Shown: positions 1 to 5,975, numbered from the stretch's first letter. The stretch: 13,933 nucleotides of DNA from Chrysochromulina tobinii (GCA_001275005.1 JWZX01002147.1:1-13933), one strand, 5' to 3'. The notes: generated by a model from the letters alone, not told the origin. Program-made: numbers and translations.

Positions 1-1
1 C

Positions 2-175
2 GATGTGGAGGGCCATGAGGCTGCGGTGCTCGACGGGATCGACTTCGGCCGAATGCGAATCGACGCGATCCTGTGCGAGTCAGGCTGTACACGAGTGCTC
101 CCTCGCCTTGGCTACGTGAAAACGAAGCATATCATTAAGGATGAGTGGCTGTGGGAAAAGAGAGACACATTGTAG
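2..175 (+). CDS. FkbM-family methyltransferase, C-terminal fragment
   Basis: The last 57 codons and the TAG stop of a gene whose 5' part lies left of the window. The first residues read DVEGHEAAVLDGIDF and are soon followed by IDAILCES. This is the pattern of the FkbM S-adenosylmethionine-dependent methyltransferase domain (Methyltransf_21), where a D-x-E-G-x-E motif precedes 'vL.GidF' and a strand of the type 'id.il.E'. FkbM enzymes usually O-methylate sugars or other small hydroxylated substrates; the substrate cannot be read from this piece. The SAM-binding glycine loop would lie upstream, outside the window. The tail after the domain is short and charged (DEWLWEKRDTL). The gene converges on the AhpD-like gene that ends at 893. 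The family call rests on one clear motif block, so it is good but not certain. Confidence 0.78.
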   Translation, partial: DVEGHEAAVLDGIDFGRMRIDAILCESGCTRVLPRLGYVKTKHIIKDEWLWEKRDTL

Positions 176-312
176 GTAGGGCTCCAGCACGGAACGCTCT
201 CTGATTAACGCTCTCTGAAACCGGACCTACCACAGACCTCCCTCAGACGGCACGATTCTCGCGTGTGGAGAATGACAATTGACATAATATGATTAAGACA
301 TGGAATGAGCTC

Positions 313-330
313 CTCATGGACGTCCATGAG
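313..330. repeat. 18-bp perfect palindrome
   Basis: The sequence ctcatggacgtccatgag is its own reverse complement over all 18 bases, centred on CG at 321-322 and with no spacer. It sits directly before the duplicated block that starts at 332. It could be a dimeric protein-binding site or the end of an old mobile element; nothing in the window decides between these. Confidence 0.85.
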
Positions 331-331
331 A

Positions 332-485
332 CACTGTGTTCAAAGCCTATGAGGTAATTACCTGAGTAGTGGGAAGGTCCCCCTAGGTCAAAAAAGTGCG
401 CCCCACTGTGTTCAAAGCCTATGAGGTAATTACACCTGAGTTGCTGAGTAGTGGGAAGGTCCCTCTAAGGTCAAAAAAGTGCGCC
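332..485. repeat. Tandem duplication of a ~75-bp block
   Basis: Two copies in direct orientation, 332-402 (71 bp) and 404-485 (82 bp). Each runs from cactgtgttcaaagcctatg to the end tcaaaaaagtgcgcc. The second copy carries about 10 extra bases in the middle (an added 'acctgagttgc'-like stretch) and one further base near 'ctctaagg'. Copy 1 contains the 12-bp palindrome aggtaattacct (352-363), which the insertion breaks in copy 2. I recognise no gene or known element in it. Confidence 0.85.
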
Positions 486-892
486 GTTGAGAACGTTGAG
501 AAGGTATTAAACTATTATGGATAGACTAACATGGTATTTCGGTTCCGGTTTGTGCCGCATCAATATAACTCGTACTATCGTATCGGAAGGCATACATGGA
601 AACATACATGGAAACATAAGGCATAAGCGCATACATTCCGCCGCCTCCCATTCGATTCCCGATGGAAATCAAACGAAAGTAAAGTACTTTAAACACCTAA
701 CCCAAGGCGACCCGACCCGGGTACTGTATAGCCAAAGGGTACCTGGGGGCAATATGTCTGGATTCACACACTAACCCCTCCACCATATTCCGCGGACCTG
801 CCCAGGACACGGCGCCACCGTCGCACCGTGCCGCCCTTGCCCTTCTAGAACACGCTCCTCACGCAGCGCGGCGCAGTCTCCTTCGTTCGGAT

Positions 893-1895
893 CTAGAGGT
901 TGAGGCCGCCAAACGGCGCGGCGAGCACGCGGAGCACGAGGCAGACGAGCCCAGCGGGCAGGATGTGCAGCATCTGTGGCAGCCAGAGGATGGCACCAAG
1001 GAGGGAGTGGAACCACGGCGCCACCTGGAGGCAGCAGCGGCACACGCATGATTCGGATGCACACGTCAGGAACCACGTGCATCGCGACACATACACACAC
1101 AGACTGTGTGTGTACGAGAGAGAGAGGGGTGCTGGCGTGTTTCGGGCGTCGTTTCGGGCGTGTTTCGGCGAGAGATGGCGTGCTTTGGCGCGCGCGCACA
1201 TTCGGCGCAAACTTGAGGCCGGCGTTCATGATCCCGATGACGAGGAAGAGTGGCCCATAATAGGCAAACATGAGCACGTCAAAGGGGGTGAGCTTCCACA
1301 GCTTGCCCGAGAGGAGTTTGCCGCGCACGGCGTTGATCGAGTTACCGGTCGTCTTGCCCCAGAGCAGCGCCCAGCACAGCGCGCGGATGTTCCTCGCCTT
1401 GCCGACGCCCACGTCGGCGACGAGCTTGGCGAAGGCCTTCTTGACGGCGGCGCCGCGTCCAGCCTCGGTCGCGAACACCTTGGCGAATTCGACTTCCGGG
1501 CCCTCCATCTTGGCGACCTTGGCCATGCGAAACAGCTGCCCATGCAGGCCCGTGCAGTAGGGGCACGCGTTGATGGAGTTGACGGTGAGCAAGACGCTCT
1601 CGATTGTCTTAGGCTCGATGGCCGAGAACGGGTTGATGTACGCGCCGAGGTACCCCGGCAGCTCCCAGGCAAACCGCACGTGGTCACGCGTGAAGGAGGA
1701 CGTCACCCACACCTTGCCCGTCTTGGTTTGCTCGGCCGTCTTGGTCTGCTCGGCCTTCTTGTCTTGCGTGGCACCGCCACGCAGCTTGGTGAGGTGTGCG
1801 AATGCAGGCTGCACGCTCGGCCCGTCGGCAAACTTCGCTGCATCAACGCCAAAGAGCCCCACCATCAGCCACCACTTGTAGACGCCGCCCAGCAT
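893..1895 (-). CDS. AhpD-like (CMD-fold) thiol protein, two exons
   Basis: Two exons: 1200-1895 (232 codons) and 893-1024 (43 codons plus TAG), joined in phase 0 over an intron at 1025-1199, giving 275 residues. Residues 99-118 contain Glu99, Cys111, Cys114 and His118 in the stretch SINACPYCTGLHG. The spacing E-x11-C-x2-C-x3-H is that of the catalytic site of the peroxidase-linked protein AhpD and the carboxymuconolactone decarboxylase-like fold. Known members reduce peroxides or pass electrons through the CxxC pair. The last third is hydrophobic, around 206-224 and again in exon 2 (HSLLGAILWLPQMLHILPAG), which suggests membrane attachment. The N-terminus has a weak hydrophobic run, an LRGG at 38-41 and a doubled AEQTKT (48-59), perhaps a targeting region; its true start could lie upstream. 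Exon 2 was chosen because it restores an in-frame hydrophobic end after a CCTCCAG acceptor. The substrate is unknown. Confidence 0.72.
1025..1199 (-). other. Intron of the AhpD-like gene
   Basis: GT-AG intron of 175 bp. The donor reads AAT|GTGCGC and the acceptor TGCCTCCAG|GTGGCG (both on the - strand). A GC donor nine bases earlier (TTT|GCGCCG) is also in phase and would drop three residues (Ala-Pro-Asn). The intron contains a near-perfect hairpin of CA/TG repeats, with 11-base arms 1092-1102 and 1104-1114 around a single base. It also has a CT/GA run next to the hairpin and three 'gtttcgg(g)cg' units between about 1138 and 1170. Confidence 0.68.
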
Positions 1896-2247
1896 ATTTC
1901 CGAAGATGACGCGCGCTCGGGATTTTGAATCTCGGACAAAATCTCGCGACGTTCAGCCTGCAAGTCAAGTCAAGTCAAGCCAGCCAAACACATGCACAGA
2001 TCAAGTACAGTTCTGTTCATGCACCATCATACACAGCACGAGCAAGCATAAGGGTATCCTCCGCATGCCTCCGCAATTTTCGGTGTTAAGATTCAGCGCG
2101 TTTCGTAACTTTTGGTTTGGAGCAGACAACGTGTGCGCGCGTTGTGTTGAACAGCAAAAGCACGTGCGTGTGGTCCCGCGAGGTGAACGTCGAGTGTTTC
2201 ACAGCAGCAGCACGACGGTCTCGACGAAAAATACCGACTTGGTCGAC
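1896..2247. promoter_or_regulatory. Shared divergent promoter region, AhpD-like / cysteine synthase
   Basis: The 352 bp between two divergent start codons must hold the 5' untranslated regions and promoters of both genes. I see no TATA box. A short array of four 5-bp units (caagt x3 then caagc) lies at 1961-1980. The + strand frame is open through this stretch from an ATG at 1906, in frame with the cysteine synthase. The added 114 codons have no targeting character and would bury the signal peptide, so they are treated as untranslated. Confidence 0.5.
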
Positions 2248-4808
2248 ATGCGCCATCATCTGTTCGGCTCGTGCTTGCTGTTGCTTCCGCTCTGCGTCGT
2301 GAGCGCCGAGGCGTTCCACGAGTCGACGCCTCTCACCTCCAACCCACTGCCCGCCTTGCGCCATTCATCCATCCTCTCCACGATCGGATCCACCCCTGTA
2401 GTCAAGCTTCAGCACATGGCGCCGCCGGGGGTGGACGTGTACGTCAAGGTTGAGTCGTTCAACCCGATGGGCTCCATCAAGGACCGCATGGCCCTCGGGA
2501 TGATCGAGTACGCGGAGCACCACGGCCTTCTCAAGCCCGGTCAGACCGTCGTGGAGGCCACGAGTGGGAACACGGGTCTTGGCCTCGCGATGGTGTGTGC
2601 GGCCAAAGGCTACCCCTTCGTGTGCATCATGTCGGAGGCCTTTTCCATCGAGCGGCGCAAGATGATGCGCTTCCTCGGCGCCAAGGTGGTGCTGACCAAT
2701 CCTGATGGCGTCTGATTGCGTCTGATTGCGTCGCTACGTTCCCACAGGTCGTCCTCACCAATCCCGCCCACAAGTTTGGCGGCATGCTGCAGACGTTGAT
2801 CGCTCTCAAGGAACAGCATGGCTGGTATGAACACCGGCCGAATCAGTTCGAGAACGAGGCCGCTGCTGGCCACGAGCTGCCACTAACTGCCACGAGCCGT
2901 CGTCCCTCATCAGGTACTGGCCGAACCAGTTCGAGAATGAGGCGAACGCGTGGGTGCATCGGCAGACGACCGGGCCCGAGATCGTGCGCGCGATGGAGGG
3001 CCTGCCCCTCGACTGGTTCGTGTGCGCGTACGGCACGGGTGGCACCGTGAAGGGCGTGGGGCAGGTGCTCCGGACGGCGCGACCGCAGACCCAGATCCTT
3101 CTGTGTGAGCCGTCGAATGCACCGCTGCTGCTGAGCGGCGTCAAGACAGTGTACAAGAGCGACGGCTCCATCACGGATGAGTCGCACCCGGCCTTCCGCC
3201 CTCACCTGATGCAAGGCTGGACGCCCGATTTTGTGCCGTCGATGGTAGAGGACGCGACGCAGGTGATCTTGGGCTCTGATTGGGCTACAGATGCGCTATA
3301 GTTGTGCTCTGATTGGGCTCTGATTGGGCTCTGATTGCGTTCTGATTGGGCTCTGATTGGGCTCTGATTGGGCTCTGATTGGGCTCTGATTGGGCTCTGA
3401 TTGCGTTCTGATTGGGCTCTGATTGGGCTCTGATTGGGCTTTGATGAGATGTGGATGAGCTTTTAGCGCGCCGCAGGCCCTTTTATACGACGAGCACTGG
3501 CCTCTTATGAGCCCGTGATTAGTCTCTGATTCGCCTTCGATAAGTCCATGATCAGTCAAGGATGGGCCTCTGATCATTTTTTGAGCGCCGCAAGCTAAGC
3601 TGTACGACGAGCTGGGCCGATTGCTTCTCTCATCAGGCTGAGTGCCTCCCTCATCAGGCTAAGCTGTACGACGAGCTGGGCCACGTGTCAGGCGAGGAGG
3701 CCATGCGCGTGGCGCGTGAGCTCGCGCGACGCGAAGGGATCCTGACTGGCACGAGCGGCGGTGGCGTGCTTGCCGTTGCCCTTCGAAAGGCAGCGACGTT
3801 GCCCAAGGGCTCGTGCGTGCTCTGCATGCTGCCTGACACGGGCGAACGTTACCTCTCGACCCCCCTGTTTGATGAGGTAACGGCCGACATGACTGCGGAG
3901 GAGAAGGAACTCTTTGACAGCGCGCCGACAACCATCGCGTTTCCACAGCCGTTGCCGCCGCCGACGGACGCGGCGCGCGCTCTCGTGGCGGCCCATGTCG
4001 CGAAGGATAAGGTGGCGATCGTCGCGATGGAGTCATGTGAATTCTGCTGGACCGCATTCAAGCTGTTCCGTGCCATTGGAGTCGAGTGCGCGGCCAATGA
4101 GCCTGATTGCCATTGATTGCCATTGATTGGCATCGTAGGCCTGCCTGATTGCCACCCTCATCAGTCTGATGGCCTCTGATCAGTCCCCTGATTGCCACCC
4201 ATCATCAGGTACACCGTCCTAAATTTCGACGCGCTCGCGTATGCGCCCGGCAACCAGGGCAACGAGATCCGATCTGCCGTACAGGAGCTCACCGGCGCGA
4301 AGACGTTCCCACAGGTCTGCATCTGAGTGGCGTCTGATTGCGTCGCTACCTTCCCACAGGTCTTCGTCTGATGGCGTCTAATTGCGTCAGATTGCGTCTG
4401 AGGGCATCTGGTTGCATCTGATTGCGTCCGCCATTTTCCCACAGGTCTTCGTGGGCGGCAAGTTCATCGGCGGCGCGGCAGATGCGTGCGTGCTATGGAA
4501 GAAAGGCGAGCTCCAATCCATCCTTGAGCAGGCGGGCGCCAAGCCCCAAGGCGCCGTGCCGGGCGCTCCCGAGTGGAATGGGTACAGCGGCGACCCTTTT
4601 GAGGTGTGCGCGAGTGGGCACGACTGATGACCTCTGATGACCATTGATGACCACTGATGACCACTGATGACCACTGATGACCACTGATGGCCTGACGAAA
4701 CCTCGGCCCTCACGATGCCCCTCACGCACGCTTCGCGCGTGCTGTGGCATTTGTATGCCGCAGTTCTTGCCGAAGTGGATGAAGCAGAATCCGCTGCGAA
4801 CCAAGTGA
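2248..4808 (+). CDS. Cysteine synthase-glutaredoxin fusion, seven exons, probably plastid-targeted
   Basis: Exons: 2248-2685, 2748-2824, 2914-3262, 3658-4085, 4209-4314, 4445-4603, 4764-4808; 533 residues. Residues 1-22 form a signal peptide (hydrophobic LFGSCLLLLPLCVVSA, then AEAF), the bipartite plastid entry pattern of secondary-plastid algae. Residues ~40-375 are O-acetylserine (thiol)-lyase: PLP lysine Lys78 in NPMGSIKDR, substrate loop TSGNTG (105-110), phosphate loop GTGGT (212-216), GTSGGG (319-324) and LPDTGERYLST near the end. It makes cysteine from O-acetylserine and sulfide. Residues ~395-500 are a glutaredoxin: active site CEFC (415-418), cis-Pro loop TFP (463-465), then VGGKFIGGAAD. 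The tail after GDPFE continues as FLPKWMKQNPLRTK from exon 7. All joins keep frame and family motifs. The start at 2248 was chosen because it opens the signal peptide. An intron-6-retaining transcript would stop at 4625-4627 (526 residues). Exon 7 is the least certain join. Confidence 0.88.
2686..2747 (+). other. Intron 1 of cysteine synthase-glutaredoxin gene
   Basis: 62-bp GT-AG intron between GAK and VVLTNPAHKF, phase 0. Its first 18 bases are a diverged copy of the first 18 bases of exon 2. Then follow two 10-bp units (tctgattgcg) and the acceptor ttcccacag. Confidence 0.85.
2825..2913 (+). other. Intron 2 of cysteine synthase-glutaredoxin gene
   Basis: 89-bp GT-AG intron that splits the Trp codon of HGW|YWPNQFENEA. 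Its 5' half (about 2825-2869) is a diverged in-frame copy of the start of exon 3. The rest holds a small repeat of 'gccacgag' and ends in ccctcatcag. Confidence 0.85.
3263..3657 (+). other. Intron 3 of cysteine synthase-glutaredoxin gene
   Basis: 395-bp GT-AG intron, phase 0, joining VEDATQ to AKLYDELGHV. It holds the 11-bp minisatellite at 3307-3438 and two extra copies of the exon 4 start. The copy at 3594-3618 is identical to exon 4 bases 3658-3682. The copy at 3468-3502 is degenerate. Two tandem ctcatcag acceptor-like ends occur at the 3' side; only the second gives an open frame. Confidence 0.83.
3307..3438 (+). repeat. 11-bp minisatellite inside intron 3
   Basis: Twelve uninterrupted units of ctctgattggg, followed by a degenerate thirteenth and preceded by an isolated unit near 3271. 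Units 3 and 9 end in gcg instead of ggg, and units 4 and 10 begin with tt. This shows a higher-order period of six units (66 bp), meaning that the array grew by block duplication. The period of 11 is not a multiple of three. Confidence 0.92.
3468..3682 (+). repeat. Three copies of the exon 4 start across the intron 3 acceptor
   Basis: Copy A (3468-3502, after gcgccgcag) and copy B (3585-3618, after gcgccgcaa) lie in intron 3; copy C is the real exon start at 3658. B and C share 25 identical bases (3594-3618 and 3658-3682). A is diverged but still reads A-L-L-Y-D-E where the protein has A-K-L-Y-D-E. Confidence 0.82.
4086..4208 (+). other. Intron 4 of cysteine synthase-glutaredoxin gene
   Basis: 123-bp GT-AG intron that splits the Glu codon of GVE|YTVLNF in the glutaredoxin domain. 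It holds several tgattgcca-type units and ends in catcatcag, with an earlier ccctcatcag inside. The start (tgc gcg gcc aat) resembles the exon 5 start (tac acc gtc cta aat) only weakly. Confidence 0.82.
4315..4444 (+). other. Intron 5 of cysteine synthase-glutaredoxin gene
   Basis: 130-bp GT-AG intron, phase 0, inside the cis-proline loop (TFPQ|VFVGGKF). The junction ttcccacag|gtct occurs three times: at the exon 5 end (4314), within the intron (4359) and at the true acceptor (4444). The inner copy reads V-F-V and then a stop. Between them lie tctgattgcg-type units. Confidence 0.86.
4604..4763 (+). other. Intron 6 of cysteine synthase-glutaredoxin gene
   Basis: Proposed 160-bp GT-AG intron, phase 0: GDPFE|GTGTGCGCG to TATGCCGCAG|FLPKWM. 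Support comes from the intron-style 10-bp repeat array inside it and from the smooth protein tail obtained after splicing. The acceptor has a poor pyrimidine tract. If it is not spliced, the protein ends seven codons into it with a TGA. Confidence 0.65.
4625..4694 (+). repeat. 10-bp minisatellite inside intron 6
   Basis: Seven contiguous 10-bp units of the type tgatgaccac, with variants tgatgacctc, tgatgaccat and a last tgatggcctg. The first unit supplies the TGA stop that would be used if the intron were retained. Confidence 0.88.
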
Positions 4809-4838
4809 GACGAGAGTCGAGACAGCGTCAGCGAGCCG

Positions 4839-4864
4839 CTAGACTCCTCGACAGGAGCCTCTAG
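4839..4864. other. Stem-loop 30 bp after the cysteine synthase stop
   Basis: Arms ctaga-ctcct and aggag-(cc)-tctag pair as 5+5 bp around a cgac loop, with a two-base bulge. It is probably in the 3' untranslated region. No known 3'-end element is recognised. Confidence 0.5.
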
Positions 4865-5023
4865 TTCTTCACTAAGGCCACGCCAAGCGCCAAGGGCATC
4901 GGCAAGGCACATCGCGACATAGGTCATAGCCATGGTCATAGCTGTCGTGTTAGCTCATAGGCAGCCCAGCGCCAGCAGCGCCACCCGCCCGCCGTGCCGT
5001 GCGGCGTCCACGCACAATAACAT

Positions 5024-5029
5024 TTTATT
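5024..5029 (-). promoter_or_regulatory. Possible AATAAA polyadenylation signal
   Basis: The - strand reads AATAAA 54 bp after the stop of the EEF1AKMT1-like gene, in the only A/T-rich patch of this gap. The position suits a polyadenylation signal for that gene. Such signals are not strictly kept in many algae, so this is a modest call. Confidence 0.4.
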
Positions 5030-5082
5030 TTAGTTAATACCTACGTGTCGCTCAAGCTTTTGGCCGACCACCAGTCTCTCTG

Positions 5083-5889
5083 TCAAGGGTGTTGCTGGTG
5101 CTGCCCGTGCCTCGCAAGCTCTGCCTGCAGCAGCGCCTCAAAATCGTACGCGCCTGGCCCCGCACCGCGCAGCGGCGCCTCCCGAGAGTTGGGCGCGGAG
5201 CCAGACGCCTGCGGCTGCGCATCATCAGAGGCGGTCGTGGCGGAGGCGGCGGCCGCCGCTGCCAAGACGTCAGCCGGGTCGAGAGGGACCTCGACGTTAC
5301 GCACCGCGAGCGAGGGTGCTGCAAAGTTGGCGAAGGCCGCATACTGGTAAGGAAGCTGAGGGATGGACGGTAAGTAGGTGCAGGGCAGCGTGCCGAATGT
5401 GGCCTTGAGGAACGCGGCATTCTCGACGACGGTCGTGCAGAGCACAAGCCCGCCATCGTGGAGCAGCCAGCTCGCGGTCGCAGCATAGTGCCTCCACACG
5501 TCAAGGGTGATGTATGGTGGATCGATGACGCACATGTGAAAGGCACCACGGAGCTCCTCGGGAAGCCTCGTTGGATGATGGAAATCGTAGTAGACGAATC
5601 CGGGTTCAGCGTCTCGAAGGGCCTCGTCGATGTCCAGCACTCGGCTGCGCACACGTTCGTATGACGGCAGCGAATAGAAGAGCGATGGAGTTGAGACGAA
5701 CGCCACGTCAAGAGCAGCATCGTGCTCAATAGCCAGGCCCTCTCGCACGGCTGCGATCAGCGCACCGGCAGTGGCCGCGCTGTACCAATATTGGTTCAGA
5801 TCTGCCGCTGGCCCACCTACGTGCTCCTCGGCGTGCGCTGAGAGCCAGGCACCTGCCGCGACGGCAGCGTCGTTCGCACCGCCGTCCAT
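5083..5889 (-). CDS. EEF1AKMT1/Efm5-type protein lysine methyltransferase
   Basis: 268 residues, no intron. The N-terminal motif NQYWYS (32-37) followed by DVAFVSTPSLFYSLP (61-75), FVYYDFHHPTRLPEEL (98-113), the catalytic-type DPPY (123-126), LVLCTT (148-153) and the end motif YQYAAFANF (181-189) match in order the family of EEF1AKMT1 (formerly N6AMT2) and yeast Efm5. These methylate a lysine of translation elongation factor 1A using S-adenosylmethionine. Typical members end near 215 residues; here an alanine-rich stretch (~206-225) and a further tail are added. The start at 5889 was chosen because it is an ATG with G at -3 and +4. The frame is open for 34 more codons, but these include no ATG. 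It lies on the same strand as, and about 200 bp downstream of, the giant membrane protein gene. An older family name implied DNA adenine methylation, but protein lysine is the accepted target. Confidence 0.85.
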   Translation of the reverse strand: MDGGANDAAVAAGAWLSAHAEEHVGGPAADLNQYWYSAATAGALIAAVREGLAIEHDAALDVAFVSTPSLFYSLPSYERVRSRVLDIDEALRDAEPGFVYYDFHHPTRLPEELRGAFHMCVIDPPYITLDVWRHYAATASWLLHDGGLVLCTTVVENAAFLKATFGTLPCTYLPSIPQLPYQYAAFANFAAPSLAVRNVEVPLDPADVLAAAAAASATTASDDAQPQASGSAPNSREAPLRGAGPGAYDFEALLQAELARHGQHQQHP

Positions 5890-5975
5890 TGCAAGAGACG
5901 GAGGCAAAATGTCGGGTTTCGGAAAGGTGAGAACACAACTGTGAAAACGACTTTCTTCGCACCCCGTACTCCGTT

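Larger units (their letters stand above)
176..770. other. Gene-poor stretch with palindrome and duplicated block
   Basis: No convincing gene lies between the methyltransferase stop and the 3' end of the AhpD-like gene. The stretch is visibly richer in A and T than the flanking coding DNA. It holds two 'aacgctctctga' copies near 203-220, the 18-bp palindrome at 313-330, a duplicated block at 332-485, a doubled 'gttgagaa' just after it (about 486-501), and a doubled 12-bp unit (catacatggaaa) at 591-614. An ATG-started frame of 85 codons at 517-774 has no recognisable motif and odd composition, and I do not call it a gene. The 3' untranslated ends of both convergent neighbours probably lie here. 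Confidence 0.6.
4809..5082. other. Convergent intergenic region
   Basis: The 274 bp between the + strand cysteine synthase gene and the - strand methyltransferase gene. It holds the hairpin at 4839-4864, a doubled 'ggtcatagc' (about 4922-4943), a GC-rich stretch, and an A/T-rich patch near 5014-5040 with a possible polyadenylation signal. No coding frame is convincing; a 148-codon - strand frame here is antisense to the last exons and introns. Confidence 0.6.

Noticed and set aside
517-774. An 85-codon ATG frame in the gene-poor stretch
   Set aside because: No recognisable domain, includes a simple 12-bp repeat, and no neighbour or signal supports it.
900-1928. A 342-codon open frame on the + strand
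   Set aside because: It is antisense to the AhpD-like gene, has arginine- and histidine-rich composition without motifs, and exists because the real gene is GC-rich.
1906-2247. Upstream in-frame ATG that would lengthen the cysteine synthase by 114 residues
   Set aside because: The extension has no domain or targeting character and would place the clear signal peptide in the interior; the ATG at 2248 fits better.
3307-3438. Regular repeat array that could be taken for a CRISPR array
   Set aside because: Units are 11 bp, contiguous and without spacers, and lie in an intron.
4493-4939. A 148-codon frame on the - strand over the end of the cysteine synthase gene
   Set aside because: Part of it is the translation of the 10-bp minisatellite, and the rest is antisense to exons 6 and 7.
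4931-4946. A 15-base stretch (catggtcatagctgt) like the lacZ start region of common cloning vectors, as I remember it
   Set aside because: The match stops after about 15 bases on both sides and no other vector sequence is seen. Chance is plausible; a vector screen would settle it.
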